Positions 27,182 through 36,370 of a DNA stretch of 64,000 bases are shown in pieces (the first letter of the stretch is position 1; each line of letters begins with the position of its first letter). The notes beneath the pieces are model-generated. The model was not told the DNA's origin. It worked only from the letters and a program-made list of their open reading frames with translations, and ran no database searches. Source of the stretch: Rhizorhabdus dicambivorans (GTDB lineage: Bacteria; Pseudomonadota; Alphaproteobacteria; Sphingomonadales; Sphingomonadaceae); NCBI RefSeq assembly GCF_002355275.1, contig NZ_CP023449.1, positions 1,156,001 to 1,220,000 of the forward strand. Direction: 5' to 3'. The position numbers and the translations under genes are program-made.

Positions 27182-27246
27182 GTCGCTCGATCCTCTCCGG
27201 CGTGGCGGGGAGAGGACAGCGGCGGCTATCCCGCGTCAATGTCTTG

Positions 27247-27258
27247 AGGCACGTGCCT
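27247..27258. promoter_or_regulatory. Palindrome AGGCACGTGCCT between divergent genes
   Basis: A perfect 12-base palindrome in the 171-base gap between the Rieske oxygenase (start 27181) and the SDR at 27353. The position suits an operator serving both directions. The binding protein is unknown. Confidence 0.4.
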
Positions 27259-27352
27259 GCATGGTCATCACCAGTCTGATCGGTTGCGCCGCGCCGTTGT
27301 GCGGCCCCGCGCGAGCCAGCATCCCCTCCCGTGGAAGAGAGGAGCGGACGGC

Positions 27353-28150
27353 ATGGCGCAGCGATGGTTCATCACCGGGGTAACCGGCGGGATCGGGCGG
27401 GCCCTGTCCGCCATGCTGCTCGATCGCGGTGATATCGTCGTCGGCACCGCCCGCCGCGTGACCGAAGCCGATGATTTCGCGCGGACCCGGCCTGGGGCCT
27501 CGCACGGCGTCGCGCTCGATCTCGACGATCATGGCCGCATCGCCGCCGTGGCGGAGCAGGCGGTGGCACTGGCTGGCGGGTCGATCGATGTGGTCGTCAA
27601 CAATGCCGGCCGCAGCCTGTGGGCGCCGGTCGAGGAGACCCCACTCGACGACGCCAAGGCGCTGTTCGCGACCAATGTCTTCGGGCCGATGGCGGTGATG
27701 CAGGCCTTCCTGCCGCATTTCCGCCGGCAGGGGCGGGGGATGTTCGTCAACATCTCCTCGGGCTGCGGACTGTTCGGCGTGCCCGGCGTCGGTGCCTATT
27801 GCGGCAGCAAATTCGCGCTGGAGGGCCTTTCCGAGACGGTCGCGCTGGAGGCCGCCCCGTTCGGGGTGAGGGTGATGCTGGTCGAGCCGGGGGCGGTGCG
27901 CACCCGCTTCATCAGCCATGGCACCGCCGAGGTCGGCGCGCGGGGCGGCCATTATGGCTATCTCGATAGCGGCAAGGGCGCGCTCGACGCCTATTATGAG
28001 GAGAAGGCGATGGCGCCCGAAGCGGTCGCCTCGGCGATCCTCGCCGCGCTCGACGGTGGCGATCCGCCGCCGCGCCTCGTTCTGGGCGACGATACCCGGC
28101 CCGGCGCGCGCGCGAAATTCCAGGCGCTGGCCGATCTGCTGGCTGACTGA
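27353..28150 (+). CDS. SDR-family oxidoreductase
   Basis: A 265-residue classical SDR starting 'MAQRWFITGVTGGIGRALSAML', with AGAGGAG upstream. It has 'NNAGRS', 'FVNISSGCGLFGVPGVGAYCGSKFALEGLSE' (Tyr and Lys of YCGSK) and a C-terminus lacking the quinone-style tail. This pattern (GCGLFGVPG, GLSETVALE) is that of the 17-beta-hydroxysteroid or retinol dehydrogenase-like SDRs. An earlier ATG at 27284 lacks a ribosome site. It precedes a DUF1214 gene by 13 bases and both are probably cotranscribed. Confidence 0.88.
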   Translation: MAQRWFITGVTGGIGRALSAMLLDRGDIVVGTARRVTEADDFARTRPGASHGVALDLDDHGRIAAVAEQAVALAGGSIDVVVNNAGRSLWAPVEETPLDDAKALFATNVFGPMAVMQAFLPHFRRQGRGMFVNISSGCGLFGVPGVGAYCGSKFALEGLSETVALEAAPFGVRVMLVEPGAVRTRFISHGTAEVGARGGHYGYLDSGKGALDAYYEEKAMAPEAVASAILAALDGGDPPPRLVLGDDTRPGARAKFQALADLLAD

Positions 28151-28163
28151 CGGGAGAGGGACG

Positions 28164-29351
28164 ATGACCGGAACCGATCGGGCCTGGGCCGACTATCAGC
28201 GCGTGATCGACGAGGCCCGCACCAGGGCGATGACCTCGCGCTGGGCCGACACGCCGCAGATGCGCGCCCAGGCCGCCTATTATATCTCGATGCTGCAGGC
28301 CTTCGGCTTCAACCTCTACATGGCGCCGCGGCAGGCCTATCCGACCTTTTTCTCGCATATGATCTTCACGCCGGTCGAATATCAGTGGGGGGCGCCGAGC
28401 CCCGATTTCCGGTATCACTGGACCGCGATCGACGGCGCGCGGACCTATCGGATATGGGGCCGGCGCGGCAACACCCGCTGGCTCGACGTCCAGGCGCAGC
28501 ATGGCTGGTGGGGCGATGCCGATCAGCGCAACCTCGCCAACTGGGACATTGACGAATTCGAACTCGGCCCCGACGGCAGCTTCGAGGCGATCGCCTCGCC
28601 CGATCCGCAGCCCGGCAACTGGATGAAGCTCGACCGCGACAGCCGCAACATCTGCCTGCTGGTGCGCGACGTGTGGGACGACTGGGCCAATGCCGACGGC
28701 GCCACCATCCACATCGAATGCATCGACCGCGATCCGTCCCACAGCGTGCTGCTGAGCGAGGCGCAGATCGCCGAACGGCTCGGCAAGATCGCGCACATGA
28801 CCAGCTATTCGGTCGACTGGTACCAGGACATGTCCGACACCGTCCTGCGCGAGGCGGGCGGCACCAACCGTTTCTGGCTGCCCACGACCTCTGTCTCGAA
28901 CGTCGGCGGCAATCCGCGTGCGGTCTATATCCAGATGATCTACGATCTGGCCGAGGATGAGGCGCTGGTCATCGACTGCGATATTCCCGACTGCAAATAT
29001 TGGTCGCTCCAGCTCGCCGATCCCTGGTTCCAGACCACCGACTATCGCTTCCACGCCAGCTCATTGAACGACAAGCAGGCGCGGCGCGATGCCGATGGCC
29101 GGGTGCGGATCGTCCTGTCCCCGCGCGATGCGGGCGTGCCCAACTGGGTCGATACGGCCGGGCTGCTCAAGGGACTGGGCATGTGGCGCTGGTATCTGTC
29201 GCCGAGCCATCCGGTGCCCGAGACGAAGAAGGTCAAGCTGGCCGAGGTGCGCGATCATCTGCCGGCGGACACCCCGGTCGTCACGCCGGAGCAGCGGGCC
29301 GTGATGCTGGCGACACGGCAGGCGCAGGTGGCGCGGCGCTTCGGGTTCTGA
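28164..29351 (+). CDS. DUF1214-domain protein
   Basis: A 395-residue protein with a C-terminal DUF1214 (PF06742) region: 'LVIDCDIPDCKYWSLQLADPWFQTTDYR...SSLND', then 'GVPNWVDTAGLLKGLGMWRWYLSP'. There is no signal peptide. Function of the family is unproven; members occur in many sphingomonad catabolic clusters. A second, related protein is encoded at 40735-41907, and each sits next to an SDR gene. GGGAGAGG precedes the ATG. Residues such as the conserved Asp, Trp and Arg of 'SLND', 'NWVDT' and 'WRWY' are shared by both. Confidence 0.8.
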   Translation: MTGTDRAWADYQRVIDEARTRAMTSRWADTPQMRAQAAYYISMLQAFGFNLYMAPRQAYPTFFSHMIFTPVEYQWGAPSPDFRYHWTAIDGARTYRIWGRRGNTRWLDVQAQHGWWGDADQRNLANWDIDEFELGPDGSFEAIASPDPQPGNWMKLDRDSRNICLLVRDVWDDWANADGATIHIECIDRDPSHSVLLSEAQIAERLGKIAHMTSYSVDWYQDMSDTVLREAGGTNRFWLPTTSVSNVGGNPRAVYIQMIYDLAEDEALVIDCDIPDCKYWSLQLADPWFQTTDYRFHASSLNDKQARRDADGRVRIVLSPRDAGVPNWVDTAGLLKGLGMWRWYLSPSHPVPETKKVKLAEVRDHLPADTPVVTPEQRAVMLATRQAQVARRFGF

Positions 29352-29372
29352 GGGGCGCGTTTCACCCCCGAC

Positions 29373-29399
29373 GCCATGCTGAAACGAGTTCAGCATGGC
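29373..29399. terminator. Perfect hairpin between convergent genes
   Basis: GCCATGCTGAA and TTCAGCATGGC form an 11-base-pair stem around an ACGAG loop. It lies between the DUF1214 gene and the stop of a convergent SnoaL gene and should work as a bidirectional terminator. 'CATGCTGAAC...TTCAGCAT' elements are common between sphingomonad genes to my knowledge. Confidence 0.6.
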
Positions 29400-29414
29400 G
29401 GCCGGAGAAAGACC

Positions 29415-29858
29415 TCAGCGCGCCTCGTGATCGACGAACAGGCGCGTCAGCTTCATCTCCATGATCAGCCAGCGGCCGTCCCGCTTCGCATAGCGCTCAT
29501 GGTAATGGCCGAAGCCGTGCAGGCGGCGCAGCGGCATGTCGGGAGCGTCGTCGTCCCAGCGGAGGATGTCCTCCATCGCCCAGATCGCCCGCGCCTCCGT
29601 GGGGGAGATGATCTCGACCTCGGGGCAATGGCCATGGTGAACGGTGCGGCAGCGGGCCAGTGGAACGCTTGCTGCCTCGACGATCGCGGCCCGGCCCCGG
29701 ATGACGGTGCCGGGCACGTCGTCGCTGATGTCGAACAATGCGTCCTCGGCGAACAGCGCGGCGAAGCCTTCCCAGTCCTTGGTGTCGACGCAGCGGAAAT
29801 AGCGCGCCTTGACAGCGCGGACCTCCTCGATCGCCAGCAGCGTCTCGATCGGGTCCAT
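29415..29858 (-). CDS. SnoaL-like (NTF2-fold) protein
   Basis: A 147-residue protein of the SnoaL_4/NTF2 superfamily: 'IEEVRAVKARYFRCVDTKDWEGFAALFAEDALFDIS' at the start and 'RYAKRDGRWLIMEMKLTRLFVD' at the end. Such folds serve as small isomerases, dehydratases or cyclases or as oxygenase-associated proteins. Its ATG overlaps the TGA of the upstream SDR gene (TGATG). Two further SnoaL-like genes lie at 32221 and 43668. Family clear, reaction unknown. Confidence 0.82.
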   Translation of the reverse strand: MDPIETLLAIEEVRAVKARYFRCVDTKDWEGFAALFAEDALFDISDDVPGTVIRGRAAIVEAASVPLARCRTVHHGHCPEVEIISPTEARAIWAMEDILRWDDDAPDMPLRRLHGFGHYHERYAKRDGRWLIMEMKLTRLFVDHEAR

Positions 29859-30655
29859 CAGGCCACGCCCGCCGCCGCGATCGATGCCATGATCTCCTCG
29901 CTGGTCGGGTTACGCCGCAGGGTCAGCCCGCCGGTGACGTGGAAGGTCTGGCCGGTCATGAAGCATTCGTCGCTGGCGACGAACAAAGCGGTGTTGGCAA
30001 TGTCCTCGATCGTGGTGATCCGGCCCAGCGGATATTCCTTCGCATAGGCCTCTACCAGGCCGGGGACATTATAGCCGTCGAGCATCGGCGTGAGGGTGAG
30101 GCCGGGCGACAATATGTTCGCGCGGATGCCGTGCTTGCCATAATCATGCGCGACGAAGCGGGTCATTTGGTTGAGACCGGCCTTGGCACCCATATAGCTG
30201 CAATGGTCGTCGGACATGATGTCGGCCACCGCCGACGAGATGTTGATGATCGATCCGCCCCGGCCGATCGGGCGCTTCATCCGCCCCACCACCGCCTGCA
30301 TGAAGAACAGCCCGCCCTTGAAGATGATCGACAGCATCTCGTCGACCTGTTGCTCGGTCTCCTCCTCGAACGGCGCCAGGCTTCCGGTCGCGGCGGCGTT
30401 GACGGCGATGTCGATGAAGCCATGCCGTTCGACAACCTGATCGGCCAGCGCCTCGATCCCGGCGCGGCGGCGCACGTCGCAGGGGATGGCGGTGGCGCCC
30501 GTCTCGGCCGCGAAGGCGTCGAGACCCTCGCGCCCGCGTCCCGACACCACCACCGTCGCGCGCTCCTCGATGAAGCGCTGGGCGATCGCCTGGCCCATAT
30601 TCCCCGCGCGCGTCGCGCCCATGATCAGCGCGACCTTGCCGTCCAGCCTGCCCAT
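29858..30655 (-). CDS. SDR-family oxidoreductase
   Basis: A 265-residue SDR: 'ALIMGATRAGNMGQAIAQRFIEE' (a variant of the Gly motif with an extra spacing like enoyl-ACP reductase-type SDRs), 'VNAAATG', 'IINISSAVAD' and 'SYMGAKAGL'. It ends 'MTGQTFHVTGGLTL' followed by a short tail. Coupled to the SnoaL gene downstream. It probably acts on a CoA ester or ring ketone in the same step as that protein. Confidence 0.87.
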   Translation of the reverse strand: MGRLDGKVALIMGATRAGNMGQAIAQRFIEERATVVVSGRGREGLDAFAAETGATAIPCDVRRRAGIEALADQVVERHGFIDIAVNAAATGSLAPFEEETEQQVDEMLSIIFKGGLFFMQAVVGRMKRPIGRGGSIINISSAVADIMSDDHCSYMGAKAGLNQMTRFVAHDYGKHGIRANILSPGLTLTPMLDGYNVPGLVEAYAKEYPLGRITTIEDIANTALFVASDECFMTGQTFHVTGGLTLRRNPTSEEIMASIAAAGVA

Positions 30656-30748
30656 ATGATCCTCTTCCTGTCGGGAACGGCCGTTATGCGCCGGAAGGAA
30701 TCGGCGCTGCCAGCCGGGCGCGCCGAAGCATCACAGCCATGATCGGGG

Positions 30749-31180
30749 TCAGGCGGTGGGCGGGAGCTGCCGCTCCGGCGCCCATTTGAGGCGAAAGATG
30801 CCGTTGGCCCGCAGGGCGAGTTCGCCATCGGCGGTGAAGGTCGCGTCGACGAAGGCCAGCTTGGGCGTCTTGCGCAGCAGGCGGGTCCGGCCCTCGACCC
30901 ATCGGCCAATCGCCGCCTCGCCGAGATAGTCGAGCGACAGCGACACCGTGGGGCCGCTCAGGCCGGTCATCGTCCCGACATTGATGCCGAGCTGGACGTC
31001 GGCGACACAGGCCCATACCCCGCCCTGGCACACCCCCCGACGGTTGCAATGCTGCGATCCGACATGGAAGCCGAGCGCGATATGATCGCCTTCGCGCCGG
31101 AAATGGATCGGCGCATAGTTCGCCATCACCTCGTCGATCGGGGGAAGCAGCTCGAAGCCGGGTGGCGGTTGCTGGGTCAT
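30749..31180 (-). CDS. Hotdog-fold thioesterase (PaaI-like)
   Basis: A 143-residue 4HBT/PaaI-type protein. The core 'HCNRRGVCQGGVWACVADVQLGINVGTMTG' corresponds to the hotdog helix that carries the catalytic Asp or Glu, and 'TVSLSLDYLGEAAIGRWVEGRTRLLRKT' to the following strands. Predicted to hydrolyse an acyl-CoA to free CoA and perhaps relieve CoA sequestration. The ATG at 31180 is preferred over 31237 because the family starts there, though no clear ribosome site is seen. It is divergent from a crotonase gene. Confidence 0.8.
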   Translation of the reverse strand: MTQQPPPGFELLPPIDEVMANYAPIHFRREGDHIALGFHVGSQHCNRRGVCQGGVWACVADVQLGINVGTMTGLSGPTVSLSLDYLGEAAIGRWVEGRTRLLRKTPKLAFVDATFTADGELALRANGIFRLKWAPERQLPPTA

Positions 31181-31320
31181 GTCGTCTCGTGCCAGCCGCC
31201 GCGCGGCGGGACAAGCGCGCCGATAGGCAGCAATCACATAGGCGATTCCCGGCCGTTCGGGCTCGCGTCGGCCCTGCGCCCTATGTCATGCACCACCGAA
31301 GGATGACGAGAGGGCGTGTC

Positions 31321-32229
31321 ATGGGCATGAAGTGGCTGAAATCGACCGATTGCGTGGCGTTCGACGTGCGCGACAATGTCGCCCGCATCACGCTGAACCG
31401 GCCTGAAAAGCGCAATGCGCTCTCCGGGCAGACGATTCGCGAACTGCATCAGGCGCTGCTCGAGGCCGACGACCGGCGCGACGTCAACGCGATCCTGCTG
31501 TCGGGCGCGGGCAAGGATTTCTGCGCGGGCTATGACCTCACCGACAGCTATGGCGGCGCTGCCGACACCGCGCTCGATTATGATCCGGCCGAATATCGTA
31601 CCCGCGCCGGCACGCTCGATGACGATATCTGGAACCTGGAGCGGCAGCAGGACCTGACCCTGATCATGCTCGACCTGCACAAGCCGATCATCGCCAAGAT
31701 CCAGGGCAATTGCCTGGCCGGCGGCACCGACCTTGCCTTCTCCTGCGACATCGTCCTGGCCGCCGACGATGCCAAGATCGGCTTCCCCGCCGCGCGCGCC
31801 AACGGCACCCCGCCGACCAACCTCTGGTTCTACCATTGCGGGCCGCAATGGTCGAAGCGGATGCTGTTCACCGGCGACACGATCAGCGGGATCGATGCCG
31901 CGCGGATCGGCCTCGTCCTCGAAGCCTATCCCGCCGACGAGATCGACGCGCAGGCCGACGAGATGGTCCGCCGCATCGCCTGCGTCGACGCCGAGATACT
32001 GGCGACCCACAAGCGGGTGATGAACATGCAGATGGAGCTCGCCGGCGCCAAGCTGTCGCAGCGCTATGCAGCCGAGCTCGACGCGCGCGCGCATCTCAGC
32101 CAGGGCCCGCGCCGCAGCCAGTTCCGCAAGGACATGGCCGAAAAGGGGCTGAAGGAAGCGCTGACCAACCGCGATGCGCCGTTCGGCAACAGCCGCGTCG
32201 CATTGCGCGCGCGGGTGCCGTCAGCCTAG
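31321..32229 (+). CDS. Enoyl-CoA hydratase/isomerase family protein
   Basis: A 302-residue crotonase-family enzyme: 'ITLNRPEKRNALSGQTIRELHQ', the oxyanion strand 'GAGKDFCAGYDL' and 'GNCLAGGTDLAFSCDIVLAADDAKIGFPAARANG'. The position of the first hydratase Glu is Asp (GGTDL), and the second is replaced, so the exact reaction is open. GAGAGGG lies ahead of ATG 31321; an earlier ATG at 31303 is possible. Its last nine bases overlap the end of a convergent SnoaL gene. Confidence 0.85.
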   Translation: MGMKWLKSTDCVAFDVRDNVARITLNRPEKRNALSGQTIRELHQALLEADDRRDVNAILLSGAGKDFCAGYDLTDSYGGAADTALDYDPAEYRTRAGTLDDDIWNLERQQDLTLIMLDLHKPIIAKIQGNCLAGGTDLAFSCDIVLAADDAKIGFPAARANGTPPTNLWFYHCGPQWSKRMLFTGDTISGIDAARIGLVLEAYPADEIDAQADEMVRRIACVDAEILATHKRVMNMQMELAGAKLSQRYAAELDARAHLSQGPRRSQFRKDMAEKGLKEALTNRDAPFGNSRVALRARVPSA

Positions 32230-32643
32230 CACCCGACCCCAGAAGGCCTGGGCATCGGCATCGAGCATGTCGGCGCCATAGGTGATCCGCCCGCCCTCGA
32301 CGCGGTAGAGCATCGCCCATTCGTAGCTTATGTCCTCGCCGGTCGCGCGGCTGCGGCGATAGGCTTTCGCGTGGACCAGCGCGCATTGCTCGTCGATCCC
32401 GCTGATCGCGACGATTTCGTCACTGCGTTCGGAGATCGCCTCGGCGCAGCGGGTGACGAAGGCGAGGAAGGCGTCGCGGCCGACCAGCATCTCCTTGCTG
32501 CCCGATGGGCCGAACAGGCTGTAGCAGGCGTCGGGGTGGATATGCGCCCAGCTGTCGGCGCGTGATCGGTCGATCGTCGCGATGGCATCGATATCCTCGC
32601 CGAAGCGGAACACGTTTCGCAGCAGCTTCTCCGCTTCGTTCAT
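32221..32643 (-). CDS. SnoaL-like (NTF2-fold) protein
   Basis: A 140-residue NTF2/SnoaL-like protein ('SRADSWAHIHPDACYSLFGPSG', 'YRRSRATGEDISYEWAMLYRVEGGRITYGADMLDADAQAFW'). It is the last gene of a minus-strand operon with a thiolase-like protein, a DUF35 protein and a crotonase; the gap to the thiolase-like gene is one base. It overlaps the convergent crotonase gene by nine bases. Possible isomerase or dehydratase for a CoA-linked intermediate; unproven. Confidence 0.78.
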   Translation of the reverse strand: MNEAEKLLRNVFRFGEDIDAIATIDRSRADSWAHIHPDACYSLFGPSGSKEMLVGRDAFLAFVTRCAEAISERSDEIVAISGIDEQCALVHAKAYRRSRATGEDISYEWAMLYRVEGGRITYGADMLDADAQAFWGRVLG

Positions 32644-32644
32644 C

Positions 32645-33796
32645 TCACCCCCGCGCCAATATCACCGTCGCTTCGCTCGACAGGACGCCGCCATTGCCGT
32701 GCGCCACCGCCAGCTCGGCGCGGGCAAGCTGACGCTCGCCGGCCTCGCCGCGCAGCTGTCGCACCGCTTCGACCAGCAGAAACAGGCCGTACATGCCGGG
32801 ATGAACGCAGGAGAGGCCCCCGCCATTGGTGTTGACCGCCAGCCGCCCGCCGGGCGCGATCGCGCCGTCGGCGACGAAGCGGCCGCCCTCGCCCTTGGGG
32901 CAGAAGCCGAGATCCTCGAGGAACAGGATCGGCGTGATCGTGAAGGCGTCATAGACCATCGCCAGCTCGATATCGGCCGCCGTCACCCCCGCCTGGGCAA
33001 AGGCCTGCGGGCCGGAGATGGCGGCGCCCGTCACCGTCAGGTCGGGCATCGAGCTGATCTCGCGATGGGTGACGGCATGGGCCGCGCCCAGCACCGGGAT
33101 GGGCCGTTTCGCGCAATCCTTCGCCCGGTCGGCACGGACCATCACCACCGCCGCGGCGCCGTCGTTGAACAGGCAGCAGTCGCGCACCGTCAGCGGATCG
33201 GAGACCATCCGCGCCGACAGCACGTCTTCGATGCTCAGCGGATCGCGCACCGCCGCTTCGGGATTGAGCTGCGCCCAGCGCCGCGCCGCCACCGCGACCT
33301 CGGCGAGCTGCGCCCGCGTCGTCCCATAGACATGCATGTGCCGGCTGGCCGCCAGCGCATAGGAGGAGAGCGGGGCTAGCGGCTTATAGGGAGCTTCCCA
33401 GGGGCTCTGCTGGGTCATGCCGACGCCGGGCGGCGGGTTGCTCGCCGGGTTGGAGCCATAGGCAATCAGCGCGCAGTCGATCAGCCCGGCCTCCAGCGCC
33501 AGCGCGGCCTGCTGGACATAGACTTCGAACGCCGATCCTCCGGTGCGGTTGCAGTCGACCACCTTCGGCGTCAGGCCAAGATACTCGGCCAGTTCCATGC
33601 CCCCCAGTGCCTCATAGGGCGCCGAGGTATAGAGCGCGTCGACATCCTTCAGCGACAGCCCGGCATCGGCCAGCGCCAGCATCGATGCGCGCGCGGCCAT
33701 GTCCACCGCCGCGACGCCAGGGCATCTGCCGATCCCGAAGGTGGCGGCGCCGACGATCGCGGTGCGCCCGCGCGGGAAACCATGGACCATCGTCAT
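32645..33796 (-). CDS. SCP2-type thiolase-like protein (thiolase or acyl-CoA retro-aldolase)
   Basis: A 383-residue thiolase-fold protein of the lipid-transfer/SCP2 branch ('IVGAATFGIGRCPGVAAVDMAARASMLALADAGL', 'YDAFTITPILFLEDLGFCPKGEGGRFV', 'NTNGGGLSCVHPGMYGLFLLVEAVRQL'). The usual nucleophilic Cys seems absent: the matching stretch reads 'NRTGGSAFEVYVQQA'. Steroid side-chain aldolases such as Ltp2 likewise lack thiolase chemistry and pair with a DUF35 protein. Its start overlaps the DUF35 gene stop (ATGA), which points to a complex. Retro-aldol cleavage of a CoA ester is therefore a fair guess; ordinary thiolysis cannot be excluded. Confidence 0.8.
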   Translation of the reverse strand: MTMVHGFPRGRTAIVGAATFGIGRCPGVAAVDMAARASMLALADAGLSLKDVDALYTSAPYEALGGMELAEYLGLTPKVVDCNRTGGSAFEVYVQQAALALEAGLIDCALIAYGSNPASNPPPGVGMTQQSPWEAPYKPLAPLSSYALAASRHMHVYGTTRAQLAEVAVAARRWAQLNPEAAVRDPLSIEDVLSARMVSDPLTVRDCCLFNDGAAAVVMVRADRAKDCAKRPIPVLGAAHAVTHREISSMPDLTVTGAAISGPQAFAQAGVTAADIELAMVYDAFTITPILFLEDLGFCPKGEGGRFVADGAIAPGGRLAVNTNGGGLSCVHPGMYGLFLLVEAVRQLRGEAGERQLARAELAVAHGNGGVLSSEATVILARG

Positions 33797-34161
33797 GCCG
33801 GCACGAAGACGAGCAAAGGCTTGTCCCCCTCCGCGACGATGCGTGCCGTCACATCCATGCCGATCCGCACCGAATCGACGTTGATGCCGTCGACCCGGCT
33901 CATCATCCGCGGCCCCTCGGCAAGGTCGACCAGCACGACAGTATAGCTTTCCGCCGGGTCCTTCTTGCGAACCACGGTGAGGGCGTGGACAACGCCCTTG
34001 CCCGACGCCTCCACCCATTCCAGATCGTCCGCGCCGGTACCCGGCTCGACGATGCGCGGATAGAAGACATGGCCGCCGGTCGATCGGCTGCGCTGGATCA
34101 TGAAGCGGCCCTCGGCCAGATGGGCGCGCCACTCCGCCTCGGGCTGGATCATCGCGCTCAC
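33793..34161 (-). CDS. DUF35 OB-fold protein without cysteines
   Basis: A 122-residue OB-fold protein of the DUF35/ChsH2-C type. The N-terminal 'QRSRSTGGHVFYPRIVEPGTGADDLEW' aligns with the zinc-ribbon segment of the family, but all four metal Cys residues are missing; the whole protein has no Cys. The OB fold follows ('GKGVVHALTVVRK', 'YTVVLVDLAEGPRMMSRV'). It overlaps both neighbours by ATGA: a crotonase gene upstream and the thiolase-like gene downstream. DUF35 proteins bind CoA substrates and are obligate partners of lipid-transfer thiolase-like enzymes, so it probably forms a heteromer with the protein encoded next. Confidence 0.82.
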   Translation of the reverse strand: MSAMIQPEAEWRAHLAEGRFMIQRSRSTGGHVFYPRIVEPGTGADDLEWVEASGKGVVHALTVVRKKDPAESYTVVLVDLAEGPRMMSRVDGINVDSVRIGMDVTARIVAEGDKPLLVFVPA

Positions 34162-34928
34162 TCGCCCTTGAACACTGGCTTGCGCTTCTCGCGGAAGGCG
34201 GCGAGCCCTTCCTCATGGTCCTCGGTGCGGCTCGCGATCGGCTGCATCGTCGCTTCCATGTCCAGATATTGTTCGAAGCTGCTGTTCCAGGTGAGGTCGA
34301 ACTGGCGCTTGGCCAGGCCCATCGCGACGCTCGGGCCGGCGGCGAAGCTCTGGGCCAGTTCCATCGCCCGGTCCATCAGCTGGTCGTCGGCGGTCTTCTC
34401 GAACACCAGGCCCAGCGCCAGCGCCTCGTCGGCGCCGATGATCCGGCCCGAATAGATCAGCTCCTTGGCCTTCTGGATGCCGAGCTGCTGGCGCAGGTGC
34501 CAGACCATCCCGCCATCGGGCGCCAGCGCGATGTTGCGGAAGATCGCGGCGAACTTCGCCTTTTCGGCGGCCAATATGATGTCGCAGGCCAGCGCGTAGG
34601 ACCAGCCCACGCCGACGCAGACGCCGGGCACCGCCGCGATGGTCGGCTTCTTCAGCGAATGGATCGCCCTGGCGATGCGGTTCAGCGTGTGCATCCGATC
34701 CATCGATCCTACCACGCCGCCCCGGCCCATCCCGCCGACGTCCATGCCCGAGCAGAAGGCGCCGCCGGCCCCGGTCAGGATCACCGCGCGAACCTCATGG
34801 TCGAGCGCGATCTCCTCGAAGGCGTGGTACATCTGCCCGCGCATCTCCTGGGTGATTGCGTTCTTGGTTTCCGGGCGGTTCAGCGTCACGATCGCGACGG
34901 CCGCCTGCTTCTCGACGGTGATGGTCAT
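34158..34928 (-). CDS. Enoyl-CoA hydratase/isomerase family protein
   Basis: A 256-residue crotonase-family enzyme ('IVTLNRPETKNAITQEMRGQMYHAFEEI', 'GAGGAFCSGMDVGGM'). Neither hydratase Glu is conserved ('GVGWSYALACD', 'AIFRNIALAPDGGM'); an Asp in 'APDGG' fits PaaG-like isomerases, which use Asp to move the double bond. ATG at 34928 has GGAG upstream; a longer form from 35003 is unlikely. It is first of the operon with DUF35, thiolase-like and SnoaL genes, and divergent from a thiolase at 35085. Confidence 0.85.
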   Translation of the reverse strand: MTITVEKQAAVAIVTLNRPETKNAITQEMRGQMYHAFEEIALDHEVRAVILTGAGGAFCSGMDVGGMGRGGVVGSMDRMHTLNRIARAIHSLKKPTIAAVPGVCVGVGWSYALACDIILAAEKAKFAAIFRNIALAPDGGMVWHLRQQLGIQKAKELIYSGRIIGADEALALGLVFEKTADDQLMDRAMELAQSFAAGPSVAMGLAKRQFDLTWNSSFEQYLDMEATMQPIASRTEDHEEGLAAFREKRKPVFKGE

Positions 34929-35084
34929 CAGGCGCTCCAAGCCAATATGTCGGGGCCCGGTGTGTTGGGGGAGCGGCCGGCGGTCAAGCGAGCGGGGAAA
35001 CATCGCAGACGTGATGAGCTTGGCGGCCGATGGAAAGCCGCCCTCGCGCGGCCTATCTCGCGGTCAGGCTGCGGGAGGGCAGAG

Positions 35085-36263
<1,179 letters not shown>

Positions 36264-36328
36264 CCCTTCACAACCGCGATATCCTCGCGCGGCGGCTTCC
36301 AACCAGCGCTGGACATGGCAGAGCAGAT

Positions 36329-36370
36329 ATGAACGACCGACGCGCCAGCAACAGAAAGGCCGACCGATGA
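36329..36370 (+). CDS. Possible 13-codon upstream ORF coupled to E1 alpha
   Basis: ATG at 36329 opens a 13-residue reading frame (MNDRRASNRKADR) whose TGA overlaps the ATG of the E1 alpha gene (ATGA). It has no strong ribosome site. It may be a translational coupler or an accident. Confidence 0.2.
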   Translation: MNDRRASNRKADR

